DNA from: Micropterus salmoides
Lineage: Eukaryota; Chordata; Actinopteri; Centrarchiformes; Centrarchidae
Direction: 5' to 3'
DNA length: 64,000 nucleotides
Assembly (NCBI RefSeq): GCF_014851395.1
Contig: NW_024040485.1
Location: 1,666,365-1,730,364, forward strand
The position numbers and the translations under genes were made by a program. The notes under the pieces are model-generated. The model had not been told where the DNA came from, searched no databases, and saw nothing but the letters and a program-made list of their open reading frames with translations. Shown piece by piece: positions 40,695 to 50,990 of this stretch (position 1 is its first letter; each line of letters starts with the position of its first letter).

Positions 40695-41255
40695 ACTGTA
40701 AAAATGATCAAGGTAGTTCAACTTAAAAACTTAACTTCAATTGATGCCTTAAAAATGTGAGTAAACTCAACTTTAAGAAAAGCTTTGTGTCAACTCATGA
40801 TGTTATGTTATACAATTTGTTTAAATAATAATCATTTATTGTTTGAACTTAATACTATGAGTTAAAACAACTATCTATGTATATTACATTGTCCATTCAA
40901 GGAAATTTGCTTTTTCTTGTCAATCAAACATATACAATTCCACAGCCTTTCAACTCACATTTTTAAGTTCAGATAACTAAATATAAGACATTTCAAGTTA
41001 GTTTAACTTGGAAATGCAAGTTCACCTGCTGACTTGAAAATGCAAGTTAAGTCAACTTGAAGATTGCCTTTGTTTAAATTCAAGTCCATAAAGTTAATAT
41101 AACTAGTGTTCTAGTTGTCTCAATGTCTTTTTAATTAAATTAACTTTTTATAACTTTAAGTTATTCTAACTCATAGTTTCAAGTTAAAGCAACTTAATCA
41201 AATTAATACTACTTTACATTTCAAGTTAATTTCCAAATTTGTGTGAGTTTACATG
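40695..41255. repeat. AAGTTAA/TTAACTT-rich repeat
   Basis: Dense occurrence of TTCAACTTAAAAACTTAACT, TAAGTTCAGATAACTAA, TTCAAGTTAGTTTAACTTGG, GCAAGTTAAGTCAACTTGAA, AACTTTAAGTTATTCTAACT. It starts after CACTGTAAAAATGATC near 40695. This palindrome-rich composition is typical of a fish non-autonomous DNA element with CACTGTAAAAA termini; the right terminus near GAGTTTACATG is unsure. Confidence 0.6.
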
Positions 41256-41467
41256 TATAAAGGGCCTTGCAGACAGACCACGACAACAGCACCACTGTGC
41301 TATTATCTTCAATGACCTGCGATGGGGCAGGGCGGTTTGTTGCAACAATCACTTCCTTTCTGTAAGGGCCTTAAGGCAGTTGTCAGGAAAATAGTCTTGT
41401 TTACCACAGAAGTGTCTATATTGGAATTTGAATATATGACTTATCTGCAGTGTTAGTGCACTATTAG
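41256..41467. other. No feature seen
   Basis: Short spacer between two repeats. Confidence 0.4.
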
Positions 41468-41698
41468 TAGGGATGAGCAAGAACACCACTATCTCTATCG
41501 GTATCTGTTAAACAAATTAAATTTTCTGCATCCGTACTTCAGAGCAATGTTTTTGATCACAATAGTAATAGATTTTTTTTAAAAAGGTTCCTATATTTAT
41601 AGTTTATAACAAAACAGATATTGACACATTTTACTCTGATGATACACATAAGTATCTGTACCAGATACTTGTTTCAACCGAGTACTTGCTAAACCCTA
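41468..41698. mobile_element. hAT-like MITE, about 230 bp
   Basis: Left end TAGGGATGAGCAAGAACACC, right end (reverse complement) TAGGGTTTAGCAAGTACTCG: imperfect terminal inverted repeats starting TAGGG-T-AGCAAG. Flanks ACTATTAG (41460-41467) and ATAATTAG (41699-41706) agree at six of eight bases, compatible with an old 8-bp duplication. Subterminal ATCGGTATCTG / CAGATACTTG pairs are also hAT-like. No coding capacity. Confidence 0.65.
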
Positions 41699-41944
41699 AT
41701 AATTAGTTGATTATGTCTATGTTTTTCTCAAACTCAAAAGATGCAGCACCCAGGCAATTTAATTTCTCTAGCTCCCATCCCCGCACTCTCACCTTTTTTT
41801 TCAACCGATAACTTACATACGCAAGTTCAATCAACACGACAAAAGTTTCAAATAGTCAATACAATGAATTAATGCAAGTTTAACTTCCTAAAACTCATAC
41901 AGTTGAGCTCAAAATCCAAAACGTCAGTTAAAAACAAGAAGTAA

Positions 41945-42155
41945 GTTGACATAACTAAATGGTTTTCTTGTCCGTTATAGCAAGCTAACTAGCCAGTGAC
42001 AAGTGAGGTGAGAAAGCCGTTGTCAAAGATACAGGCAGCATAGGCAACCATACACACCGGCATTTAAAACAATGAAATTGTGTGGCATTATCAATTCATT
42101 TGAATTAAACTGTTAAGTTTGTGATTTGGCGCTATATAAATAAAATTAAACTGAA
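41945..42155 (+). repeat. LINE-type 3' end with GGCGCTATATAAATAAAATT tail, copy 1
   Basis: AGCAAGCTAACTAGCCAGTG, ACAGGCAGCATAGGCAACCA, ATTGTGTGGCATTATCAATT, AACTGTTAAGTTTGTGATTT, then GGCGCTATATAAATAAAATT. The last block is the standard end of several fish L2-type LINEs and their SINEs. The part before the tail recurs inverted at 47.44-47.59 kb. Confidence 0.7.
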
Positions 42156-42157
42156 TT

Positions 42158-42441
42158 AAAGCTGCAAGCAGCGTTGGGCGGGCCCTCGCACTTGTAGTGC
42201 GTCCGCGCGTGAGCCGGCCGAGTTGCACATTCTGGAGCTCTGCCGGTGCGGCTGTGAATTTGCTACGCGCTTCCGACGCCGCATGAAGGTGTTATATGTC
42301 ACTTCCTGTGTCCCCTATGTGGAGTTACATAGCACTTGCCGCTATGAATATAAATCGGTATTGGTGTGTAGATGTCTGCGGGGTGGGAGAGTTATCAAGC
42401 ACGTAAAGTTTGTTTCAGATGTGAGCATGTACACTGAACAA
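42158..42441 (+). repeat. GGGCCCGAGCACG-family repeat, 5' end fragment
   Basis: Starts AAAGCTGCAAGCAGCGTTGG with GCGGGCCCTCGCACTTG, the characteristic outer 5' end of this fish family, and runs through CGCCGCATGAAGGTGTTATA to GGGAGAGTTATCAAGCACGT and GCATGTACACTGAA. Its last ~60 bp are repeated almost exactly at 44151-44210, where the main block begins. The frame at 42223-42444 is incidental. Confidence 0.75.
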
Positions 42442-43765
42442 TAATGTACCCAAACAATAAAATAAATTCCTTTTATATTTCCCTGCCTTGTTGTTTATGT
42501 GTACATACAGAGGAAGAATGTGAGCACAGTACACATTTCATCGTTACTGTGTGTTAGAGCATGGGAGAACAGTGGATACTTTTAATACAGCCCACACCCC
42601 TAATACTGTGTAACTATAACAAGTAGAGAACAGAAAAAAAGATGTTCTTTCTTTACAACTGTCTGCATAGCTTATTCATATTGTGTAATGAATGAAAATA
42701 AATAGGGCTACTAGGCTCCTCTCTACTTTGACATTTAAGATTAGCTTGTTTGATCCACCTTCATACACATGAGACATACTGTACAACTTGAGAAAGGTGA
42801 GTTGTTTTCTGCTCCAGCCTGCCTAAAAGAAAAGCGTTTTGGGATTAAATGGACTTTATTAGCTGCTGCAGTGCAGGATGAACTCAGAACAGACCCATTT
42901 CTCACCTTATTATTCTAAATCATGCAACGAAGAAGAAGAAATGCATAATAAATCCTGGGACAAAATCTGTAGTCACTGTACAGCATGTAGTCTGATGAAC
43001 AAGACTTGTGTTATAGCTGACTTGGGCAGTGAAATGTTTTTTTAATTCATGTGGTCATAGTTGTCCACAAATCAGAATATAAGAAGAAATGTTTTATACC
43101 ACCTCAAGAAGGCTTCCTATCAGAAAGTTAGGAAGGTATTTCAAATGTACAACTGCAGTACTTAAATCTAAGTAAAGTAATTTCCCTGACATTACTGTGT
43201 TACGCATGTAACAGGTTTTATACTTCCTGTGAGTATAATCCAATCAATCTTATTTTCATACTGTATATCCGTTGTGTAATTGATAAATTGTGTTGTATGT
43301 GGTGCTCGCATCGGGTACTACTGAGACTTCATTGCCCTCTTCAGAGAAGACTCTGACTGCAACATGCGTCTTTGTAAAGAGAGAAACGACAGAAAAAGTC
43401 TCTAACTCTGCCTGTCAGCTCGCTCTGCTCCGTTAAAACTGAATTTACCATACAGAATTGAATACGAGTGCACTCCAGATTTAGCTGCAGCCAGCTGACC
43501 GTGTGCTTCTCCCTATACCGCAGTTCTGTGTCCATGCATGCAGCAAACTGAAAGCACTGTCTGTCGGAGCTCTACGTGAAAAGAGAAGGAAGACATTGCT
43601 GGTAGTATTGTCTTCAGAGTTGTTAAACACCTCAGCGCACTGAAGGAAGCCATCTGACTGTGTGAGGGGCAAGATCGTTGATGTCTGCAGGCAGAGTAGG
43701 AGCTCTCCAGTCTGACTGGTCCACCAATAGCAGAGAAGATGACCCCTTGAGACACAGCCCCTCCT
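42442..43765. other. Sequence between two parts of the GGGCCCGAGCACG repeat
   Basis: No gene. Frames at 43341-43897 on the minus strand lack domains. This segment may be DNA inserted between the 5' fragment and the main block, or the two may be independent insertions. Confidence 0.4.
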
Positions 43766-44130
43766 CATTTGCATAATGAGGCAGAAATGCATACAAAAAT
43801 TTAAAAAAGACAGGCAGAAATAAATACCATGGGTGAAAATAAATAAGGTAAATAAATACAAAGGAAGAATAAAACAGACAAAAATATTAAAACACACATA
43901 AATAAATACATTAAAAAAATTAGTAATAAATAAAGTTGAATAAACAAATAAGGTAATTATAATAAAGGTGAATAAGTAAAGGCACTAATTAAATATAACA
44001 TTTATGTCTCCTTGTATAATTTAATTACTACCTACATTTATTTATTTACTTTATTTTTTTGTGTATTTAATTGGATGCTTATTTATTTATTGAGCATTTA
44101 TTTATTTCTGTATTTATTTCTGGCTGTGTC
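43766..44130. repeat. AAATAAATA / TTATTTATTTCTG low-complexity fold-back
   Basis: Begins CATTTGCATAATGAGGCAG, passes an A-rich half (GCAGAAATAAATACCATGGG, ATAAATACATTAAAAAAATT) and a T-rich half (TTTATTTATTTCTGTATTTA), ending GGCTGTGTCAGG. The two halves are approximately complementary. Same composition and motif as 6.62-6.83 kb. Confidence 0.55.
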
Positions 44131-44147
44131 AGGATCGGTCCTCCATA

Positions 44148-45600
44148 ACGGGGTGGGAGAGTTATCAAGCACGTAAAGTTTGGTTCAGATGTGAGCATGT
44201 ACACTGAAGTTACAACAACTTCCTGTGTCATGGCGAAGACTTGATCTCTGACGCCACGCCACGGACACACCCATTGACGAAAACTCGCAAATAGCACAAC
44301 TTTTCATCTTCAATGCCTTTAGAAGGCACAGCACAAATTTGAAGTCGGTCGGACTAAATCCCTAGGAGGAGTTCGTTAAAGTACGAAGTGTGTAAATCAT
44401 CCAAAATTTGACGTAAAATTCAAAATGGCCGACTTCCTGTTGGTTTTAGGGCATCGCTCCGAGAGACTTTTTTGTGCGTCTGGACAAGATACACGTACCA
44501 CAGAAAATTTGTGCACGTAGGTGAAACGTGCGGCGGGGGCTGCTTCGTTAAAAGTTACTTCCTGTTGCCAGCAGGTGGCGCTATGACTGTGGGTGAATGT
44601 CGGCATGTACATGTGTTCAGGGTGGGACTCTCATCCTACATGTACAGTTTGGTCCAGATGTGAGCATACACACTGAAGTTACAACAACTTCCTGTGTCAT
44701 GGCGAAGACTTGATCTTTGACGCCACGCCACGGACACGCCCATTGACAAAAACTCGCAAATAGCACAACTTTTCATCTTCAATGCCTTTAGAAGGCACAG
44801 CAGAAATTTGAGGTCGGTCGGACTAAATCCCTAGGAGGAGTTCGTTAAAGTAAGAAGTGCAGAAGTGCATCCAAATTTTTATGTAAAATTCAAAATGGCC
44901 GACTTCCTGTTGGTTTTAGGGCATCGCTCCAAGAGGCTTTTTTGTGCATCTGGACAAGATACACGTACCACAGAAAATTCATGCACGTAGGTGAAACGTG
45001 CGGCGGGGGCTGCTTTGTTAAATGTCACTTCCTGTTGCCAGCAGGTGGCGCTATGACTGTGGGTGAATGTCGGCATGTACATGTGTTCAGGGCGGGACTA
45101 TCATCCTAGATGTACAGTTTGGTCCAGATGTGAGCATGTACACTGAAGTTACAACAACTTCCTGTTTCATAGCGAATCATCGACGCCACGGACACGCCCA
45201 TTGACGAAAACGCGCAAATAGCACAACTTTTCATCGTCAATGCCTTTAGAAGGCACAGCAGAAATTTGACGTCGTTCCGACTAAATCCCTAGGAGGAGTT
45301 CGTTAAAGTACGAAGTGTGTAAATCATCCAAAAATGGCCGTAAAATTCAAAATGGCCGACTTCCTGTTGACTTTAGGCTATGGGTTCTTGAGGCTTTTTT
45401 GTGCGTCTTGATATGATACATGTCCCCAGAAAATTTCGTACATGTAGTTTGAACGTGAACGAGGGGCTAATTTTTTCCAATTTTCTAGGTGGCGCTAGCG
45501 AGTCATTTTGCAACGCCCATGTGCGAAACTTGTAGAATACGAAATTTTTCACCGGTTCTGACATGTTTGCAAATTTTGGTGAGTTTTCGAGAATTTTTAG
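44148..45600 (+). repeat. GGGCCCGAGCACG-family repeat, block B: tandem ~470-bp monomers
   Basis: GTGAGCATGTACACTGAAGT begins at 44191, 44660 (one variant base) and 45130, i.e. periods of 469 and 470 bp. Each monomer runs through CATGGCGAAGACTTGATCTT, CCATTGACGAAAACTCGCAA, AGGAGGAGTTCGTTAAAGTA, AATTCAAAATGGCCGACTTC, TGTTGCCAGCAGGTGGCGCT and ATGTCGGCATGTACATGTGT. The third copy diverges at about 45400 into a distinct end segment with GGTGGCGCTAGCGAGTCATT and GGTGAGTTTTCGAGAATTTT. The first two monomers are nearly identical, indicating recent amplification. No protein-coding capacity; ORFs are by-products. Confidence 0.92.
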
Positions 45601-45627
45601 GCCATGTCAGTTGAGCCTACTTTGCAG

Positions 45628-45665
<38 letters not shown>

Positions 45666-45667
45666 TA
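45628..45667 (+). repeat. Poly-A plus (TA)n tract
   Basis: A run of A followed by about 12 TA repeats at the same relative place as the TTCT tract of block A, between end segment and terminal minisatellite. Confidence 0.95.
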
Positions 45668-45820
45668 ATCCGAGCAAATTCAATAGGGACCTCACACGGT
45701 CGTGCTCGGGCCCTAATAATCCGAGCAAATTCAATAGGGACCTCGCACGGTCGTGCTCGGGCCCTAATAATCCGAGCAAATTCAATAGGGACCTCGCACG
45801 GTCGTGCTCGGGCCCTAATT
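45668..45820 (+). repeat. 51-bp terminal minisatellite, three copies
   Basis: CCGAGCAAATTCAATAGGGA begins at 45670, 45721 and 45772, an exact 51-bp period; each unit ends CGGTCGTGCTCGGGCCCTAA. Copies 2 and 3 are identical and copy 1 differs by one base (CTCACACGG for CTCGCACGG). Each unit contains the near-palindromes GCACGGTCGTGC and GGGCCC. Because 51 is divisible by three the array stays open in several frames, creating a spurious repeating peptide. Confidence 0.97.
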
Positions 45821-46088
45821 AAATATATGAGATGTGACACATGCTTTCAAGTGGTTCTGTTGCCCATATATTTCTATTATGTCTGCACTGACTCTTGTCT
45901 TGTATTATTGATGACTATTTCTCGTAAATTTACCCGACTCCCCCAACTCCATGATATTTCTTCAATTATCCTAATACACCATCATACTCGCGTTATTTCT
46001 AGTCTATAAAAAAACCTGGATAAATTTTCCTTTACTGTTGGATGTCCAACAGCTATAGTAGGTTTACTCTCTTTTGACAAACTTTTTT
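45821..46088. other. No feature seen
   Basis: Spacer between two repeats. Confidence 0.4.
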
Positions 46089-46850
46089 CCCCTTCTTTTT
46101 TATATACCTTTTTGTGCATGTAATAGGTTTGCAAAGTCAAAAAGCCCAAAGTCTACCCCAAAGGGAGTTCCCATCTCCCACAGAAAACACTGCTCTGACC
46201 TGCCTGAAAACAGCTCGTTTGGAGTCCAGCCTTTTCCTTTTGTTCTCTGTGACGTCACAGCAAAATGCGCGTCATAATGCTTGCCTAGCAACTAGTCTGA
46301 CAAGCCCTCAAAAACACTGGTGGAAAAACACAATGAGCTGCAGCAAACAGTGACAAGATGTCTGCCTGCTGCCTCTCCTCTCCCTTCCGAACATTAGCTA
46401 CCCTCCAGGCAGTCAATGGACATGAAGTTGTTACCGTGATGTAGAGACAGAGCTCGATTAAAAGTTTATGTATGAAAGATACATTTGTTACAGATTAATA
46501 ACTCACCACTCTGAAACTTTTGCTCCAGGCTATGTTGCTAAGCTGGTATGGGCAACATATACAACTGAACCAAAGCCATGTTTACTTGCTTCTCACGACC
46601 TGCCCTACTCTGCTTCTGATTGGCTAGTAGTTCTTAACTAGAAACTGCCCACGTGCACAAGATCTTGTAGAGGTAAGATGCATCACTCCATAGCTAAAAC
46701 GAAGCGTTCAACACATAGGGTGAAAAAAAAAGCTGCAGCAATGTGCAGTATGACAAAAATATGGTGTTTTTTGAAAATGAAACCATGTAAACCTGTTCTG
46801 GTACAACCCCTAAATAAGATTTTGAAACTGAAAATGACCTCTTTAACATT
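46089..46850 (+). repeat. Non-autonomous DNA element (GGTATTATGCTTTTTGGC type), copy 2
   Basis: TTTTTATATACCTTTTTGTG, CCCCAAAGGGAGTTCCCATC, CAGAAAACACTGCTCTGACC, AACACTGGTGGAAAAACACA, TACCCTCCAGGCAGTCAATG, CTTCTGATTGGCTAGTAGTT, CACTCCATAGCTAAAACGAA, continuing past the point where copy 1 stops with AAATATGGTGTTTTTTGAAA, CCATGTAAACCTGTTCTGGT and TTTGAAACTGAAAATGACCT. The left end is slightly truncated. The frame at 46678-46893 is repeat sequence. Confidence 0.75.
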
Positions 46851-47185
46851 TGTAATAAAGGCAGTTTTGAAAATGTTATTAATGATAATGTAATGTTCTC
46901 AATCTCTCAAACAGAGCATATCAAAATAATGTTTTCAGCTGTTTCAATTATGCTTTAGTGGTTTATTCACAAGCAACTTGGTTACATGTTGACTGCTGTA
47001 ATTGCTGAGCTATTGGTGACTATAAGTTACTTAGGAAATAAGGTTGAATCAAAACGGAGATGCAAAGCTTAGCATAAGTCCAGGAAGACTATCCTCTTGT
47101 TACTTATTCATTCTCATTTTCACTCTCTCTTCTCCGGCTTCCTCACATCAGCTGATTAAGGACAGTACTCCAGATCTTGCCACTA
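46851..47185. other. No feature seen
   Basis: Nothing recognised. Confidence 0.4.
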
Positions 47186-47191
47186 TCTATA

Positions 47192-47295
47192 TTCAATTCA
47201 ATTCAATTCAATTCAATTTTATTTATATAGTGCCAAATCACAACAACAGTTATCTCACAGCGCTTTTCATAAAAGAGCAGGTCTAGACCGTACTC
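47192..47295 (-). repeat. L2-type LINE 3' tail with (TTGAA)n
   Basis: On the plus strand: ATTCAATTCAATTCAATTCA, then TTTTATTTATATAGTGCCAA, ATCACAACAACAGTTATCTC and AGCAGGTCTAGACCGTACTC. This is the antisense 3' end of the LINE family represented at length at 50.99-54.24 kb. Only about 100 bp survive. Confidence 0.85.
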
Positions 47296-47437
47296 TGTGA
47301 TGTATCAGCCACATATCGCTGCTGTCAAACTTTAAACATTGGCAGTGCTATTGGTCAAAAGCACAAATATGTGAGTCAGTTGCACAGATTCACTTTCCCC
47401 CCTACTTAAACAAATTAACTTAGCAGTTAAACTTAAC

Positions 47438-47592
47438 GCCAAATCACAAACTTAACAGTTTAATTCAAATGAATTGATAATGCCACACAATTTCGTCACC
47501 GGTGTGTATGGTTGCCTATGCTGCCTGTATCCTTGACAATGTCTCACCTCACTTGTCACTGGCTAGTTAACTTACTATAATGGACAATAAAA
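47438..47592 (-). repeat. Inverted copy of the 41.95-42.12 kb repeat
   Basis: CGCCAAATCACAAACTTAAC, GTTTAATTCAAATGAATTGA, ATGCCACACAATTT, GTGTGTATGGTTGCCTATGC, ACTTGTCACTGGCTAGTTAA are the reverse complements, in reverse order, of blocks at 41.95-42.12 kb. Similarity by eye is high with a few substitutions and short gaps. Confidence 0.8.
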
Positions 47593-48935
47593 CATGGGCA
47601 TTTAATTTTAACGACAAGTCGGAGGCATCAGTGGAGGAGAGGAAACCCCACCTTTTTGAGAAGTTGTCTTCCAAATGATCTGCCCACGATAAACATTTAA
47701 ACGGACGTAGCATGTCGATCAAATTCAAAATGAAGAAGTTGATGTACCGATTAATATATGGTCTGGAAAATTTAAAGCATCATCATAGCGTTTGATTAGC
47801 CCTGAAATCATAATATATCAGTGTTCATGTTGTTCCCCATCTTCATTGTAATTGCCATACAGACCTAACAGTGGCGCTGCTATTTTTATTTTGAATTTAG
47901 GATAGGGTCTATGCCATCCTCACTTAGGATTCCTAAATTTTTCATTTAGGATGGTTCTGTAATAGCTAAAGATGGGATTTTTCCTAAACGCAGATAGGAA
48001 ACATGATTCTGTAATACCAAAAATCCTAAATGGCATCCTAAACTGAGTTAAGATAGGATTTCAGAAGTTTCTGTGAGATGCCAGGCCTTACTCTGCATTG
48101 GTTTGGATGGGAACTCTCTGGGCTTTCACTGGGTTATACATTTACCTGGAAAGACACTTGGGTTCAGCGTGGCTCATGGCCAGCCAGAAGAGCAGTACAG
48201 TAGAGAGTAGACTTTGCATACTTGGAATGCAATCTAAGAATGAAGAGAAGATGCCAGGAGAACAGCCGACATCCTGCAGGACAGCTAGTGGGGCAGGGCT
48301 GAGCAGACGGAGTGAGGCACTCGCTGCACCCACAAGCCACTGCAAGAAAGAAGGAGATGCTTTGTGGGAAAGCTTCCCTTCACAGTTAAGTCTTTTGTCT
48401 GTCCCAAAGTTGGCCTCCTATTACCCATCCAACTACGTTAAGTGTGAACATGGTTGCACTCTGTAATGACTCAGCATTCATATACTGCGTTACTGTGTGA
48501 GTATTGTGTACAAGGAGAGAGATCTCCACTGAAATCATGGGGCCATTTCTTCAAAGACCAACACACAAAGGCTCCTTACACATGTTAGTAGCATTTCCCT
48601 TGCTGTGGGGACACACACACATGCTGATATTCTGTTTTTGAATGAATAAACATGTCAATAAGAAGGAAAGTTTTGAGGTTTTACCAAGTTTTTTGGTCAT
48701 TATTATAATACCAAAAGCAGAGACAAACATTGCCAATCACACTGCCTTGAGTCCATCTGACCTCATCTAATATGATCATTAAATATCTTGAGTCTTGCTT
48801 GCTCCTCTACAGGATCACAACACTAACTTTTACTTTTTTGATTCTGATTTTCTGAACAATTCCATTCAAATCTTCCAGCGCCGCTCGAGTGGCTGCCTTT
48901 CTTATATTATTCTAGTGTTTTATGTTGCGCTTGTA
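47593..48935. other. No gene; TAGGAT-rich patch
   Basis: Between about 47893 and 48065 the words TTAGGAT, TCCTAAA and GATAGGA recur in both orientations (for example TTTAGGATAGGGTC, CACTTAGGATTCCTAAATTT, AAATCCTAAATGGCATCCTA), so this part is a fold-back-rich non-autonomous repeat. The 122-codon frame at 48098-48466 has no domain I recognise. Confidence 0.45.
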
Positions 48936-48938
48936 TGT

Positions 48939-49024
<86 letters not shown>
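48939..49024 (+). repeat. Poly-A (25) followed by (TA)n
   Basis: A long A run switches to about 30 TA repeats. It could be the A-rich tail of a retroposon preserved as a microsatellite. Confidence 0.95.
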
Positions 49025-49027
<3 letters not shown>

Positions 49028-49289
49028 AGGTAATGCATCTTACTGGAATGGTATTCTATTAATATTATTTGTGGAGTTACCGTTTTCTCTGTTTTTTCCT
49101 GGCACTTTTCTTGTGCCGGGTCACTATGCCAACGGCCTTGGAGGTAGGCCTATTGTTTACCTTCGATCAGCTGATTGTGCTCTCCAGGTCTGCACTAGGT
49201 CTACTGCCCGGAGCGAGATCCCGGATCCCTGACGAACTGAAAAGAAAATGAAGGGGATGCAGGGCTGTCGCCTTACGGAGAAGAAGGAG

Positions 49290-50990
49290 GAGGAAATACA
49301 AATCTTTTCTCCCCTCGATTCTAATGGGGAATGTGAGGTCTCTGGCAAATAAAATGGATGAGCTGAGTGTGCTGACAATGACACAGCAGGAGTATCGTGA
49401 GTACAGTGTTATGTTTCACATAGACATGGCTACTCCAACGCCAGTGTACCCGGCTTCCAGACAGCACGGGCGGACAGAGATCGCTGTCTAAGCGGTAAGA
49501 AGAAAGGAGGGGGGTTTGCAGTGTTTGTAAACAATAGATGGTGTAATCCCAGACATGTCACTGTGAAGGAGCGTTTCTGTAGCCCAGATATCAAACTGTT
49601 AGCTGTGAGTCTGCGTCCATACTATCTGCCGAGGGAGTTCACATGCGCCATTATTGTGGCTGTTTACATCTCACCATCAGCTGATGCCGACGCGGCATGT
49701 GACAACATCCATTCAGTTACTGCAGGACTAAAAACTCAACACCTGAATGCTTTCATTGCAATTTATGGAGACGTCTCTTTCTGCTACTCTCCCAACTTTC
49801 CAGCAGTATGTTGCCCCACCAGAGACAATAAAACCTTGGATTTACTTTATGCAAATGTCAAGGACTCATACAGCTCCACAGCCCTTCCCCCTCCTGGCAG
49901 ATCAGATCACAATCTGGTACCTATCACTTCCACATACACACCTATTGTTCAGAAGCAACCTGTGACCACTAGGATTGTGAGGAGGTGGTCAAAGGAAGCG
50001 GATGGGCTCTGCAGGGGTGCTTTGAATCCACAGACTGGGATGTACTCTGTGATTCCCACAGAGATGACATAAACTCCATGACAGACTGCGTCACAGAGTA
50101 CATTAATTTCTGTGTAGACACTGTTATACCCACCAGGAGAGTGCGATGCTTTCCCAACAACAAACCCTGGATAACCAGCAACCTTAAGGAGCTGCTGAAC
50201 AGGAAGAAGAAAGCCTTCAGGGATGGGGACAGAGAATCACTGAGGACTGTGCAGAGAGAGCTGAAAGTGAGGCTGAGGAAGAGCAAGGAGGCGTACAGGA
50301 AGAAGCTGGAGAACAAGCTCCAGCAAAACAACGCGAGGTATGTGTGGTCAGGAATGAAGACCATCACAGGAAAATCAGGCTGAGCGAAGCCTGGACAGAG
50401 CTAATGAGCTGAATGTGTTTTTCAATAGGTTCAGGTCAGCTGCCCCCTCCCCTTCCCCCCCTTCACACAGGCCCAACACCCTCCCTGCCCCCACAGCTGC
50501 TCTGCTCTCACACCTCCTCAGTGATCAGGACTGATGACACACATGGTGCCATCCCACACCCGTCAACATCAACATATTTCTCCCCAGCGGAAAGCACCGT
50601 GCCTTAACATCTCAGATCATGAAAGTTCTGGAGAGACTGGTTCTGGCCCATCTGAGACCACAGGTGACCACCTCCATTGACCCACTGCAGTTTGCCTACT
50701 GCCCTGATGTTGGTGTGGAGGATTCTATAATCTACCTGCTTCAGCAAGCTCACTTGCACCTGGATAAAGCTTGCAGCATTGTGAGGATCATGTTCTTTGA
50801 TTTCTCCAGTGCTTTTAACACGATCTAGCCTTCACTGGTGCAGGGGAAGCTCCAGAAGATGCAGGTGGACACCTCCGCAACTTCCGGATTACTGACTACC
50901 TGACAGACAGTCCATAGTCCACAGACCACCCTGCAGTCCGCGGGGTGGTGTGTCTGAACAGGTGGTCAGCAGCACAGGCGTAATCTCCTA
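49290..50990 (+). pseudogene. CR1/Rex1-L2-type LINE: endonuclease, linker, partial reverse transcriptase
   Basis: Plus-strand LINE pol with several frame changes. Endonuclease: LMGNVRSLANKMDELSVL (about 49320-49375), GFAVFVNNRWCNPRHVTVKE, REFTCAIIVAVYISPSADAD (49630-49690), DNKTLDLLYANVKDSYSSTA and the SDH box GRSDHNLVPI (about 49895-49925). The GDFN box reads YGDVSF, so the key Asn is lost. Linker: CFPNNKPWITSNLKELLNRK, RELKVRLRKSKEAYRKKLEN. Then, after a deletion, ITSQIMKVLERLVLAHLRPQ, LQFAYCPDVGVEDSIIYLLQ and motif A RIMFFDFSSAFNTI, followed immediately by a stop (50826). The copy ends at about 50990 where the tail of an antisense LINE begins. YADD box absent. Confidence 0.88.

Noticed and set aside
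44148..45560. Possible centromeric or large satellite array
   Set aside because: Only three monomers are present and they are bounded by unique end segments, so this is an interspersed composite repeat.
45563..46009. 148-codon frame with a 17-residue peptide repeated three times
   Set aside because: It is the translation of the 51-bp minisatellite, whose length is divisible by three; it includes the poly-A/TA tract and is also open on the other strand.
48098..48466. 122-codon plus-strand frame
   Set aside because: No recognisable domain and no flanking gene evidence; adjacent to fold-back repeat.
50005..50367. 132-codon minus-strand frame opposite the LINE linker
   Set aside because: Antisense shadow of the plus-strand LINE frame, which has the recognisable protein motifs.
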